Below are positions 13,495-22,688 of a DNA stretch of 36,860 bases, one piece after another; position 1 is the first letter of the stretch, and each line of letters starts with the position of its first letter. This DNA is from Candidatus Anaerostipes avistercoris (GTDB lineage Bacteria > Bacillota > Clostridia > Lachnospirales > Lachnospiraceae): contig DWWD01000040.1 of NCBI GenBank assembly GCA_019119895.1, positions 1 to 36,860 on the forward strand. The letters run 5' to 3'. Made by a program: the position numbers and the translations under genes. Below the pieces are notes generated by a model that worked only from the letters and a program-made list of their open reading frames with translations, did not search any database and was not told where the DNA came from.

Positions 13495-16161
13495 ATGCTG
13501 AAACGGGAATGGCAGAAAATTTTTAAGAACAAGTGGATGATCGTGATTCTGCTGGCGATTATTACGATTCCGGCAGTTTATACGTCGGTCTTTCTGGGAT
13601 CTATGTGGGATCCCTATGGAGATATGGATGAACTTCCGGTAGCAGTGGTGAATCATGACAGGAAGATTACCTATGAGGGACAGGAACTGGCCGTGGGAGA
13701 TGCCCTGGCAGACAATTTGAAAAAATCCGGTTCTCTGGATTTTCATTTTGTCAGTGATGAGAAAGCAGAAAAAGGACTGAAAGATGGAAGTTATTATATG
13801 ATCATTTCTATCCCGGAAAATTTTTCAAAGAATGCGGCAACACTGATGGATGAGAATCCGAAACAGATGAAACTGACATATAAGACCAATCCGGGAACCA
13901 ATTATATTGCTTCAAAAATGGATGACAGTGCTATGGCAAAAATTGAAAAGTCTGTTTCAGAGCAGGTGACAGAGACTTATGCAGAGACAATCTTTGCGCA
14001 GATAAAAAAAGCCGGAAGCGGTATGGCTCAGGCGGCAGACGGTGCGGCACAAGTCAAAGACGGAGCCAGGGCTTTGAGTGATGGAAATACGAAAATTGAG
14101 AAGAATCTTGAAAAACTGGCATCCAGCTCTCTGGTATTTCAAAATGGCGCAGATACTTTAAAAGTCGGATTAAAGCAATACACAGATGGAGTAGAAACAG
14201 CGGCATCAGGAGCGGACGCCCTGGAAGCAGGCGCAGGACAGCTGCAAAATGGAGCAGCTTCTCTGCAGGACGGGGCAGGACAGCTGCAGAGCGGTTCTCA
14301 GTCTCTGGTTTCCGGAATCTCCCAGTATACTGGAGGAGTCAGCCAGGCAGCGGCAGGAACAGGCACAATCGCAGCCGGCGGCAGTCAGCTGAATCAAGGA
14401 GTTCAGGAGCTTTCTTCCGGAACACAGGAATTGAAAAAAGCGGCAGGACAGGTACTGGATGGAGCCCGGGAAATGTCTTCCCAGCTGGATCAGACGATGC
14501 CGTCACAGGGACAGATTGATCAGATGACCAAAGGAATGGAGAAGCTGAATCAGGGAATACAGGCGCTGAACCAGGCGGTTTCGCAGGCAGATTCTGCGGG
14601 CAGCAGCGCGGATGGAGGCAGCCGCAGTGAGGAGACGGCGCAGAAGGCAGCTTCTGCCAGAACAGATACAAAGCAGCTTCAGGAAAAGATTCGTCAGCTG
14701 AAACAGTCCTCTGTTTTTAAGAGCCTTTCCCAGGAAGAGCAGGATCAGCTGATGTCAGAAATCGGAGAAGTTGAGACAGCAGCCTCTGATGTAAGAGATG
14801 ATGTGGATGCTGTGTACTCTTCTGCAGAACAGGCGGGGGACAGCAGCGGCAGTGCGTCTTCTGGAGCATTGATTTCCCAGCTGAAGCAGCAGACGGCAGC
14901 GCTGGCTCAGTCTTCTGCGCAGCTGCTTCCGCAGAGTGGGACGGCCGTTCGTCAGATGTATTCCGGTCTGCAGAAAATACAAAACGGACTCGGCCGGACA
15001 GGAACTGAAGCCTCTGATATGGGATTGATTCAGGGACTTGAGACTATGGAGAAAGGAATCGAAAGTCTTCAGAATGGTATTGATGGAACAAGCGGGTTGA
15101 AAAAAGGAATAAAAACGTATACCTCAGCGGTTTCACAGGTAAATGAGGGCTTAGGAACACTGCAGAGTCGTTCCGGTGCCTTAAACAGCGGTGCGGCGCA
15201 GCTGAATCAGGGCATTTCCCGTGTCAGAGGAAGTCTTCCGGTCTTTGTCTCCGGTATGGATCAGATGTATCAGGGAACGAAGGATCTGGGAAGCGGTCTG
15301 CAGACTCTGGTTTCCAATAATCAGACTCTGAATAGCGGCGCGGCACAGTTATCTGCCGGAGCCGGCCAGATCGGCAGCGGAGCCGGACAATTAGCAGCGG
15401 GTTCCAAAACGCTTGGAACGGGAATTGATAAACTTACAGACGGAAGTATGACACTTAGCGACAGCCTGAAGGATGGTGCGGATCAGATCAATCAGACGAA
15501 GACCAGTCAAAAGACAGATCAGATGATGGCATCACCGGTCAAAACCGAGAATGTAGAATATTCTCATGTACAGAACAATGGTCATGCCATGGCGCCGTAT
15601 ATGATGTCTGTTGGACTTTTTGTGGCATGTATTGCGTTTACGGTGATGTACCCTCTTATGGAGAAAAATGAAGAAGTCAAGAATGGCCTTCAGTGGTGGC
15701 TCAGCAAAGCCGGGGTGATGACGGTGATCGCCATTCTGCAGGCAGTTGTTATGGTAGGTGTATTAATGGGAATCAACGGAATGCATCCGAATTACACAGG
15801 CAGAACCTTTGGAATGGCGGTTCTTGTGTCCATGGCATTTATGGCGATGATCTGCTTCTTTGAAATGCTGATCAACCGAATCGGAAGTTATCTGGTGCTG
15901 GTTTTCATGGTGCTTCAGCTGGGAGCGGCAGCCGGAACATATCCGCTGGACATGGCGCCGGAATTTTATAAAGTCCTGCACGGCTTTATGCCATTTACTT
16001 ATGCAGTCCATGCCTTCCGGCATACGCTGTCCATGGATGGGGCGATCGGCCAGGATGTGGCTGTGTTTGCCGGAATTTTGATTGTCTTTACGGTTTTGAC
16101 GATTCTCCTTTACCGGTTCCGTATGAAAAAGAGGATCGGAGGAACATTAGAAATTGTCTAA
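13495..16161 (+). CDS. YhgE/Pip family membrane protein with heptad repeats (888 aa)
   Basis: The start is ATG 13495, set by AAAGAAAGGAAC. One membrane helix near the N-terminus (about residues 14-37, ending VFLGSMWDPYG) is followed by a ~650-residue extracytoplasmic part rich in the family's xxxLxxG heptads (GAGQLQNGAASLQDGAGQLQSG pattern, Gln/Ser/Ala/Gly-rich). Five membrane helices then form the ABC-2-permease-like C-terminal domain (from MAPYMMSVGLFVACIAF). Members include phage-infection protein Pip of Lactococcus and YhgE of Bacillus; related EsaA proteins serve type VII secretion. Control by the neighbouring Rrf2 protein through the twin palindromes is likely. No type VII secretion genes are seen next to it. 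Confidence 0.9.
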   Translation: MLKREWQKIFKNKWMIVILLAIITIPAVYTSVFLGSMWDPYGDMDELPVAVVNHDRKITYEGQELAVGDALADNLKKSGSLDFHFVSDEKAEKGLKDGSYYMIISIPENFSKNAATLMDENPKQMKLTYKTNPGTNYIASKMDDSAMAKIEKSVSEQVTETYAETIFAQIKKAGSGMAQAADGAAQVKDGARALSDGNTKIEKNLEKLASSSLVFQNGADTLKVGLKQYTDGVETAASGADALEAGAGQLQNGAASLQDGAGQLQSGSQSLVSGISQYTGGVSQAAAGTGTIAAGGSQLNQGVQELSSGTQELKKAAGQVLDGAREMSSQLDQTMPSQGQIDQMTKGMEKLNQGIQALNQAVSQADSAGSSADGGSRSEETAQKAASARTDTKQLQEKIRQLKQSSVFKSLSQEEQDQLMSEIGEVETAASDVRDDVDAVYSSAEQAGDSSGSASSGALISQLKQQTAALAQSSAQLLPQSGTAVRQMYSGLQKIQNGLGRTGTEASDMGLIQGLETMEKGIESLQNGIDGTSGLKKGIKTYTSAVSQVNEGLGTLQSRSGALNSGAAQLNQGISRVRGSLPVFVSGMDQMYQGTKDLGSGLQTLVSNNQTLNSGAAQLSAGAGQIGSGAGQLAAGSKTLGTGIDKLTDGSMTLSDSLKDGADQINQTKTSQKTDQMMASPVKTENVEYSHVQNNGHAMAPYMMSVGLFVACIAFTVMYPLMEKNEEVKNGLQWWLSKAGVMTVIAILQAVVMVGVLMGINGMHPNYTGRTFGMAVLVSMAFMAMICFFEMLINRIGSYLVLVFMVLQLGAAAGTYPLDMAPEFYKVLHGFMPFTYAVHAFRHTLSMDGAIGQDVAVFAGILIVFTVLTILLYRFRMKKRIGGTLEIV

Positions 16162-16184
16162 GCAGAAGCGCTGTAAAAAGTAAG

Positions 16185-16217
16185 AAGACCCGGAAATTGA
16201 TGAAGTTTCCGGGTCTT
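16185..16217. terminator. Bidirectional terminator between YhgE/Pip and the HAD gene
   Basis: AAGACCCGGAAA / TTTCCGGGTCTT (16185-16196 with 16206-16217), a 12-bp perfect stem with a 9-base loop between two converging genes. The T-richness is modest on both sides. Confidence 0.7.
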
Positions 16218-16221
16218 GCTG

Positions 16222-17025
16222 TTAAATTAATTTAAAATGTTTCAATGCATTCATAATGCCATCTTCGTCAACGTCTGTGGTGACATAGTCTGCAATACTT
16301 TTCAGCTCATCGCAGGCATTTCCCATGGCAATGCCGTGACCGGCTGCCTTGATCATCTCAGTATCATTGTTGCTGTCTCCGAAGGCATAGCAGTTGTCTG
16401 TGGAGGTATGATAATACTGAGAGGCTTTCAAAAGACCGGTGCCCTTGCTGTGTCCTTTCAAAAGAATCTCGTACTGGTCGTCCGTAATACGAATATAGTC
16501 CACCACATCGCTTAACTGATCCAGTTCTTTCAGAAAGCCGGGCATGTCGCTGCCTTCTCCGCTGAAAACGATCATTTTTTCACAGGAATCTGCATGATTC
16601 CAGGAAAATTCATGGGGCATCTCCGGCGCCAGATCAAAGGCCTGGATCATAAAACCATAGTGCGGATGGAAATCCACATCATGATTCCGAAAATAGGAGC
16701 ACTTTTCCCCTTCCAGGGTTCCGAAAATATGATGGCGGACGCAGGCGTCCATAACGGCTTTCTGGACATCTTTTGGAACTGTTTTATGATAGACCAGGCT
16801 GCCCTCAATCAGAATATAGACGCCGTTGGAACAGATCATCCCGTCAAATCCGATATCCAGGATTTCCTGCTCGAAATACGCCAGGGGACGTCCGGTATTG
16901 ACGAAAATTTTGTGACCGTTTTTCTGAGCTTCCTGAAGCGCCTTCCGGGCAGAGTCCGGCACATGCCGGGTCCGCTTGCTGTACAGGGTGTCATCTACAT
17001 CAACAAAAATCAATTTTACACTCAT
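16222..17025 (-). CDS. HAD-superfamily (Cof-type, IIB) phosphatase (267 aa)
   Basis: Motif I DVDDTLYS gives the nucleophile and acid (Asp9/Asp11), motif II lies in VNTGRP, the Lys of motif III is in ILLKGHSKGTG, and motif IV is GDSNNDTEMIKAAGHGIAMGNA. The large C2B cap between motifs II and III marks the Cof subfamily, which dephosphorylates sugar phosphates, FMN precursors and similar small molecules; the substrate cannot be told. The ribosome site is AAAGGAAAA. The gene lies 30 bases downstream of the cyclophilin gene on the same strand, so the two probably form one operon. Confidence 0.88.
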   Translation of the reverse strand: MSVKLIFVDVDDTLYSKRTRHVPDSARKALQEAQKNGHKIFVNTGRPLAYFEQEILDIGFDGMICSNGVYILIEGSLVYHKTVPKDVQKAVMDACVRHHIFGTLEGEKCSYFRNHDVDFHPHYGFMIQAFDLAPEMPHEFSWNHADSCEKMIVFSGEGSDMPGFLKELDQLSDVVDYIRITDDQYEILLKGHSKGTGLLKASQYYHTSTDNCYAFGDSNNDTEMIKAAGHGIAMGNACDELKSIADYVTTDVDEDGIMNALKHFKLI

Positions 17026-17055
17026 ATATCTATTTTCCTTTGTAAAAACAGGGGA

Positions 17056-17541
17056 TTATTCTTCCACGGTGATGCTTTTCATAACCTGAGGCGTCAGCGG
17101 TTTGTCAGAATAATCGGTTGGTGTTTCAGCGATCTTGTTTACAACATCCATTCCCTCAATAATCTTTCCGAATGCGGCATACTGTCCGTCAAGATGCGGA
17201 GATGTTTTGTGCATGATAAAGAACTGAGACCCGGCGGAGTCAGGCATCATGGAACGAGCCATGGATAAAACTCCGGCTGTGTGTTTCAGATGATTTGGAA
17301 CGCCGTTTCCTGTAAACTCACCTTTGATCGTGTGACCCGGACCGCCGGTTCCGTCACCTTTTGGGCATCCGCCCTGGATCATAAAGCCTTCGATCACACG
17401 ATGGAATGTCAGTCCGTCATAAAAACCGTCCTTTACAAGATTTACGAAATTTTCTACTGTGATCGGGGCGATATCCGGATATAATTCCGCTTTCATTATA
17501 TCGCCATTTTCCATTGTAATCGTAACGATTGGATTTGCCAT
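17056..17541 (-). CDS. Cyclophilin-type peptidyl-prolyl cis-trans isomerase (161 aa)
   Basis: A compact cytoplasmic cyclophilin without signal peptide. The hallmark active-site segments are present: FHRVIEGFMIQGGCPKGDGTGG, the LSMARSM segment, SAGSQFFIMHKTSPHLDGQYAAFGKI, and a C-terminal PLTPQVMKSITVEE strand. It catalyses proline isomerisation in protein folding. Like most bacterial short cyclophilins it lacks the cyclosporin-binding Trp (Tyr-Ala in LDGQYAAFG). The ribosome site AAAGGA precedes ATG 17541. Confidence 0.93.
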   Translation of the reverse strand: MANPIVTITMENGDIMKAELYPDIAPITVENFVNLVKDGFYDGLTFHRVIEGFMIQGGCPKGDGTGGPGHTIKGEFTGNGVPNHLKHTAGVLSMARSMMPDSAGSQFFIMHKTSPHLDGQYAAFGKIIEGMDVVNKIAETPTDYSDKPLTPQVMKSITVEE

Positions 17542-17827
17542 GATATTTTTTCCTTTCTTTTACAGATTTATCGTCTGCCGGGCAGATCCCGGCCATGATT
17601 TGATTATAATCGAAAGCGGGGAAAAAGTACAGAGAACAGCTTCGACAGGAAAACAGATATTTCAGATATAAATGACGTTTATAAACCACTGCGGGACATG
17701 CCGGAATTATAAACATAGTTACAATATTGTTAAGAATGTGAACAAAATTTAATAAAAAGGGTGTTTTTTTTACAAAATACTAGTATAATGGCAATAAACG
17801 AATTTTGTCGAAAACTGGAGGAAGAGA
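17542..17827. promoter_or_regulatory. Divergent promoter region between the cyclophilin and mltG
   Basis: On the minus strand a TATAAT (17603-17608) lies 62 bases before the cyclophilin start, with a weak -35. On the plus strand a TATAAT (17784-17789) lies about 38 bases before the mltG start, also with a poor -35. Upstream of it at 17727-17745 is the inverted repeat TTGTTAA-N5-TGAACAA. It resembles a Rex site but has five rather than four central bases, so I do not call it Rex. Confidence 0.5.
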
Positions 17828-18748
17828 ATGAGTGACCTATATTTAGATTTCAATAAAAACTCGAAGAGGGGAAGAAAAGGCTGGAAAAAGGATCACAGAA
17901 GGGGTTCTAAAAAAACGCTGATCATCGGACTGATCATTCTTGTGATCGTGATCGCAGCCGCTGCTGCAGGAATCCATTTTGCTCTGCGCTATAAAGCGCA
18001 GAAGGAAGAAGAGGCAAGACAGCGGGCACTTGCGAAGCAGGTTGTGGATGTAACATTTCCGGAAGGTTACTCCATCGATATGATGGCGAAGCATCTGGAA
18101 GATGAAAATATTTTCAAAGCGGATGATTTCATCGCTGCTGTGAAGGATACCGGCAAGTATACCAACAGCTGGATCAAGGATCTGCCGAAGAAGGACGGAG
18201 TCAAATATCAGCTGGAAGGATTCCTGTATCCGGATACTTATGAAATTTACCGCAGCGCTGATCCGGAGGATCTGATCCAGAAGATGCTGGACAACTTTGA
18301 GCAGAAGTATCAGGATCTGGCGAAAAACTATAAGGGGAAACGTTCCATGTATGATCTTGTGACGATCGCGTCCATTGTAGAAAGGGAAGCGGCGGTAGCA
18401 AGTGAGCGGCCGACCATAGCGGGAGTTGTTGAGAACCGTCTGGCGAAAAAGATGCGTCTGCAGATGTGTCCGACGGTGCTTTATGTAACGACAAAAGGGA
18501 TGTATGATGCCAATCGATTGTATTACAGTGATTTGGACGTAAGTTCTCCGTACAATACGTACCGGAATGACGGACTTCCGGTGGGAGCCATCTGTAATCC
18601 GGGAAGCGCGTCCCTTGAGGCAGCTATGAATCCGGAGAAACATGATTATCTGTATTATCATACGGACGGCAACAAGAAAACCCATATCTTTACCAAAACA
18701 TATCAGGAACATCAGGACACAAGGATTATAACGGACGAAGAGTCTTAA
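17828..18748 (+). CDS. mltG: Endolytic transglycosylase MltG (306 aa)
   Basis: A basic cytoplasmic head, one membrane helix (about residues 30-54, LIIGLIILVIVIAAAAAG), a LysM-like/YceG linker beginning VVDVTFPEGYSIDMMAKHL, then the catalytic YceG domain. The ASIVEREAAVASERP motif carries the presumed catalytic Glu185, and VENRLAKKMRLQMCPTVLY and SPYNTYRNDGLPVGAICNPG match the family. MltG cuts nascent peptidoglycan strands at the outer face of the membrane and acts as a terminase of glycan elongation. The ribosome site is GGAGGAAGAG. It appears monocistronic. Confidence 0.93.
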   Translation: MSDLYLDFNKNSKRGRKGWKKDHRRGSKKTLIIGLIILVIVIAAAAAGIHFALRYKAQKEEEARQRALAKQVVDVTFPEGYSIDMMAKHLEDENIFKADDFIAAVKDTGKYTNSWIKDLPKKDGVKYQLEGFLYPDTYEIYRSADPEDLIQKMLDNFEQKYQDLAKNYKGKRSMYDLVTIASIVEREAAVASERPTIAGVVENRLAKKMRLQMCPTVLYVTTKGMYDANRLYYSDLDVSSPYNTYRNDGLPVGAICNPGSASLEAAMNPEKHDYLYYHTDGNKKTHIFTKTYQEHQDTRIITDEES

Positions 18749-18849
18749 ATCCGGCGGTTTCCAGAGATTGTTATTTTTATAACGTACTAAAAAAAATACC
18801 TAAAAATATGAAAAACACCTTTAAAAAGTTGTGCAAATATTGTAAAATA

Positions 18850-18890
18850 AAAGCTGTATACAGTAATTAGTATACAGCTTTGTTTATGTT
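18850..18890 (+). terminator. Hairpin with T-rich tail between mltG and nifJ
   Basis: AAAGCTGTATAC / GTATACAGCTTT (18850-18861 with 18870-18881), a perfect 12-bp stem with an 8-base loop followed by GTTTATGTTT. It most likely ends mltG transcription. A TAAAAT just upstream could also make it an attenuator for a short leader transcript. Confidence 0.55.
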
Positions 18891-18917
18891 TTATGCAACT
18901 TGCATAGTTGTTATAAT
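18889..18917 (+). promoter_or_regulatory. nifJ: nifJ promoter with overlapping palindrome
   Basis: TATAAT at 18912-18917 with a poor -35 (TTTTAT, 18889-18894, 17-base spacer). The spacer is filled by the perfect palindrome TATGCAA-C-TTGCATA (18892-18906). A regulator site between or over the -35 and -10 of a main fermentation gene is expected, but I cannot name the regulator. Confidence 0.6.
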
Positions 18918-19005
18918 ATTTTCTGCGGAAATATGTGAGGTATCGAAGCAGAAGTAACCAATGTGTGATGAACGTCATACGAGATTTTTTAGGAGGAAGA
19001 GAAAC

Positions 19006-22000
19006 ATGGCAAGAAAAATGAAAACCATGGATGGTAACACAGCCGCTGCTCACGTATCCTATGCGTTTACGGAAACAGCTGCGATCTATCCGATCACACC
19101 ATCCTCACCAATGGCAGAAGTTACTGACCAGTGGGCAACACAGGGTAAGAAGAACATTTTCGGACATCCTGTAAAATTAGTTGAAATGCAGTCTGAAGCA
19201 GGTGCAGCCGGAACGGTTCACGGTGCTCTGGCAGCCGGTGCGTTAACAACTACTTACACAGCATCTCAGGGTCTGCTGCTTATGATCCCTAACATGTACA
19301 AGATTGCTGGTGAAATGATGCCGTGTGTATTTGATGTATCTGCTCGTGCACTTGCATCTCATGCACTGAATATCTTCGGAGATCATTCCGACGTTTATGC
19401 TTGTCGCCAGACAGGTTTTGCAATGCTTTGCAGCTCCAGTGTTCAGGAAGTTATGGACTTAGGAGCAGTTGCTCATTTGGCAACGATCAAAGGAAGAGTT
19501 CCTGTACTTCATTTCTTTGATGGTTTCAGAACTTCTCACGAAATCCAGAAGATCGAAATGTGGGATAATGAAGATCTTGCAGATATGGTTGATTTCGACG
19601 CTGTTGAGAAATTCAGAGCAGAAGCATTAAATCCAGAACATCCGGTTCTCCGTGGTTCCGCACAGAACCCAGATATCTTCTTCCAGGCAAGAGAAGCTTG
19701 TAACTCAGCTTACAACGCATTCCCGGCAATCGTTGAAGATTACATGAACCAGGTAAACGCTAAGATCGGTACAGACTACAAACTGTTTAACTACTATGGT
19801 GCTGAAGATGCAGAAAGCATCATCATCGCTATGGGATCTGTTTGTGAAACAATTGACGAAACAATCGATTACTTAATGAAACAGGGCAAGAAAGTCGGTG
19901 TTGTTAAAGTTCGTCTTTACAGACCATTCGTTGCTGAAAAATTAGTAGAAGCAATCCCTGAGACTGCAAAAGTAATCAACGTATTAGACAGATCCAAAGA
20001 GCCTGGCGCAAGAGAGCCATTATATCTTGATGTTGTTAACGCATTAAGAGGAACAAAATTCGAAGGCTGCACAATCAACGGAGGACGTTACGGATTAGGT
20101 TCCAACGATACAACTCCTGCTGATATCATTGCAACATTCGAAAATGTTGACAAGAACGAATTCACAATTGGTATCGTGGATGATATCACAAATCTGTCTC
20201 TTGAAAGAGGAGAAGCGCCTGTAACAGCTCCGGACAGCATTGTATCCTGCAAGTTCTGGGGACTTGGAGCAGACGGTACTGTTGGTGCTAACAAGAACTC
20301 TATCAAGATCATTGGTGACCATACAGACAAATACGCTCAGGCATATTTTGATTATGACTCCAAGAAATCCGGTGGTGTTACAATGTCCCACTTACGTTTC
20401 GGAGATGACCCGATCAAATCTACATATCTGATCAACAAGGCTGACTTTGTTGCATGCCACTGCGCACCATATGTAACAAAATACAACATGGTTCAGGATT
20501 TGAAAGACGGCGGAACATTCCTGCTTAACTGCAGCTGGTCTCCGGAAGAAGTAGGCGATCACCTTCCAGGACAGGTAAAAGCTTACCTTGCAAAACACAA
20601 CATCAAATTCTACATCATTGATGGTATTAAGATCGGTAAAGAAATCGGACTTGGCGGACGTATCAATACAGTACTGCAGTCTGCATTCTTCAAACTTGCA
20701 AACATCATTCCGGAAGAACATGCCATCGAATTAATGAAGGCAGCTGCAAAAGCTACTTACGGAAGAAAAGGTGATGCGATCGTTCAGATGAACTATGACG
20801 CTATCGATGCAGGTGCTAAGCAGGTTGTAGAAGTACAGGTTCCGGAAAGCTGGAAGAACTGTGCAGACGAAGGCCTGGCTATGGCTCATGCTGAAGGCGG
20901 ACGCAAAGACGTTGTTGACTTTGTAAACAACATCCAGTCTAAAGTAAATGCTCAGGAAGGTAACTCCCTGCCTGTATCCGCATTTACAGAATATGTAGAC
21001 GGTACAACACCATCTGGTTCTTCTGCATTCGAAAAACGTGGTATCGCAGTAGACATTCCGGTATGGCAGCCAGAAAACTGTATCCAGTGTAACCGCTGTG
21101 CATATGTATGTCCGCATGCAGTTATCCGTCCGGTAGCACTGACAGAAGAAGAAGCAGCAGCAGCTCCGGAAGGAATGCAGACACTGCCTCTGACTGGTAT
21201 GAAAGAATATAAATTTGCTATGACTGTATCTGCTTATGACTGTACAGGATGCGGTTCCTGTGCAAATGTCTGCCCAGGCAAGAAAGGTGCTAAAGCCCTT
21301 GTTATGGAAAACATGGAAGCAAATGCAGGCTTACAGAAATACTTTGACTATGGTGTAACATTACCTGTAAAAGAAGATGTTATCGCTAAATTCAAAGAAA
21401 ATACAGTAAAAGGTTCTCAGTTCAAACAGCCTCTGCTTGAGTTCTCAGGCGCTTGTGCAGGCTGCGGTGAGACACCATACGCAAAACTGATCACTCAGTT
21501 ATTCGGTGACAGAATGTATATTGCAAATGCAACAGGATGCTCCTCTATCTGGGGTAACTCTTCACCGTCCACACCATACACTGTAAACGCTAAGGGACAG
21601 GGTCCTGCATGGTCCAACTCTCTGTTTGAAGATAACGCTGAATTCGGATATGGTATGCTGTTAGCACAGAAAGCGATCCGCGGCGGATTAAAAACAAAAG
21701 TTGAATCTGTAATGGCAAATGAAAACGCATCTGAAGAAGTGAAAGCAGCTTGCCAGGAATGGCTGGATACCTTCAACAGCGGTGTTACAAACGGTGCAGC
21801 TACAGACAAATTAGTAGCAGCATTAGAAGGTGTTGACTGCGACGTTTGCAGAGACATCGTGAACAACAAAGACTTCCTCGCTAAGAAATCCCAGTGGGTA
21901 TTTGGTGGTGACGGATGGGCTTACGATATCGGATTCGGCGGTGTTGACCATGTATTAGCTTCCGGACAGGATATCAACGTTATGGTATTCGATACAGAAG

Positions 22001-22542
22001 TTTACTCCAACACAGGCGGACAGTCCTCCAAAGCTACACCAACTGGTGCGATCGCTCAGTTCGCTGCAGGCGGTAAAGAAGTGAAGAAGAAAGATATGGC
22101 TTCCATCGCTATGAGCTACGGCTATGTATACGTTGCACAGATCGCTATGGGTGCTGACTTCAACCAGACTGTAAAAGCAATTGCAGAAGCAGAAGCTTAT
22201 CCGGGACCATCCCTGATCATTGCTTACGCTCCATGTATCAACCATGGTATCAAGAAGGGTATGAGCAAAGCTCAGACAGAAGAAGAATTAGCTGTTAAGT
22301 GCGGATACTGGCACAACTTCCGCTTCAACCCGGCAGCAGAGAACAAGTTCACACTTGACTCCAAAGCACCGGCTGAAGAAGGATATCAGGAATTCCTGGA
22401 CGGCGAAGTTCGTTACAACTCTCTGAAACGCTCCAATCCGGAAAAAGCAGCAAGACTGTTTGCTAAGAACGAATCTGAAGCGAAAGAAAGATATGCATAC
22501 CTGAACAAACTGACTGCTCTGTATGCAAAAACAGAAGAGTAA
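19006..22542 (+). CDS. nifJ: Pyruvate:ferredoxin (flavodoxin) oxidoreductase (1178 aa)
   Basis: Single-chain PFOR: pyruvate + CoA + 2 oxidised ferredoxin gives acetyl-CoA + CO2 + reduced ferredoxin, using TPP and three 4Fe-4S clusters. Order: domain I with YPITPSSPMAE (about residue 25) and the pyruvate-binding region; the ferredoxin-like domain with CIQCNRCAYVCPH (about residue 692) and CTGCGSCANVCPG (about 746); the TPP domain with CAGCGETPYAKL (about 816), NATGCSSIWG, GDGWAYDIGFGGVDH and NTGGQSS; and the fourth cluster Cys in YAPCINHG. The start is ATG 19006 with AGGAGG at 18991-18996; the 18961 in-frame ATG has no ribosome site. Codon use (AAC, TAC, GTT, GCA) differs from the neighbours as expected for a highly expressed gene. 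The full-length family size is matched. Confidence 0.97.
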   Translation: MARKMKTMDGNTAAAHVSYAFTETAAIYPITPSSPMAEVTDQWATQGKKNIFGHPVKLVEMQSEAGAAGTVHGALAAGALTTTYTASQGLLLMIPNMYKIAGEMMPCVFDVSARALASHALNIFGDHSDVYACRQTGFAMLCSSSVQEVMDLGAVAHLATIKGRVPVLHFFDGFRTSHEIQKIEMWDNEDLADMVDFDAVEKFRAEALNPEHPVLRGSAQNPDIFFQAREACNSAYNAFPAIVEDYMNQVNAKIGTDYKLFNYYGAEDAESIIIAMGSVCETIDETIDYLMKQGKKVGVVKVRLYRPFVAEKLVEAIPETAKVINVLDRSKEPGAREPLYLDVVNALRGTKFEGCTINGGRYGLGSNDTTPADIIATFENVDKNEFTIGIVDDITNLSLERGEAPVTAPDSIVSCKFWGLGADGTVGANKNSIKIIGDHTDKYAQAYFDYDSKKSGGVTMSHLRFGDDPIKSTYLINKADFVACHCAPYVTKYNMVQDLKDGGTFLLNCSWSPEEVGDHLPGQVKAYLAKHNIKFYIIDGIKIGKEIGLGGRINTVLQSAFFKLANIIPEEHAIELMKAAAKATYGRKGDAIVQMNYDAIDAGAKQVVEVQVPESWKNCADEGLAMAHAEGGRKDVVDFVNNIQSKVNAQEGNSLPVSAFTEYVDGTTPSGSSAFEKRGIAVDIPVWQPENCIQCNRCAYVCPHAVIRPVALTEEEAAAAPEGMQTLPLTGMKEYKFAMTVSAYDCTGCGSCANVCPGKKGAKALVMENMEANAGLQKYFDYGVTLPVKEDVIAKFKENTVKGSQFKQPLLEFSGACAGCGETPYAKLITQLFGDRMYIANATGCSSIWGNSSPSTPYTVNAKGQGPAWSNSLFEDNAEFGYGMLLAQKAIRGGLKTKVESVMANENASEEVKAACQEWLDTFNSGVTNGAATDKLVAALEGVDCDVCRDIVNNKDFLAKKSQWVFGGDGWAYDIGFGGVDHVLASGQDINVMVFDTEVYSNTGGQSSKATPTGAIAQFAAGGKEVKKKDMASIAMSYGYVYVAQIAMGADFNQTVKAIAEAEAYPGPSLIIAYAPCINHGIKKGMSKAQTEEELAVKCGYWHNFRFNPAAENKFTLDSKAPAEEGYQEFLDGEVRYNSLKRSNPEKAARLFAKNESEAKERYAYLNKLTALYAKTEE

Positions 22543-22586
22543 TTTCTGAAGCTGAAAAATTATAAATATGTGTCCAAACGAGAAAG

Positions 22587-22622
22587 AGGGCGCCTGCCGC
22601 AGGAAACTGCGGCGGGCGCCCT
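22587..22622. terminator. Strong hairpin terminator between nifJ and the CorC-type gene
   Basis: A 16-bp GC-rich stem (22587-22602 with 22607-22622, one G-U) capped by a GAAA tetraloop, between converging genes. The downstream T-run is short (TTTATAT), so termination relies on the very stable stem. Confidence 0.75.
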
Positions 22623-22688
22623 TTATATGAACAGGATACTTTGTTGGATCTTCCGCCATTTTTACGATTAAATGCAATGGAAGGCTGG

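Noticed and set aside
17727-17745. Rex (NADH-sensor) site upstream of mltG.
   Set aside because: TTGTTAA and TGAACAA are separated by five bases; Rex sites have four, and the arms are not fully symmetric. mltG is also not a typical Rex target.
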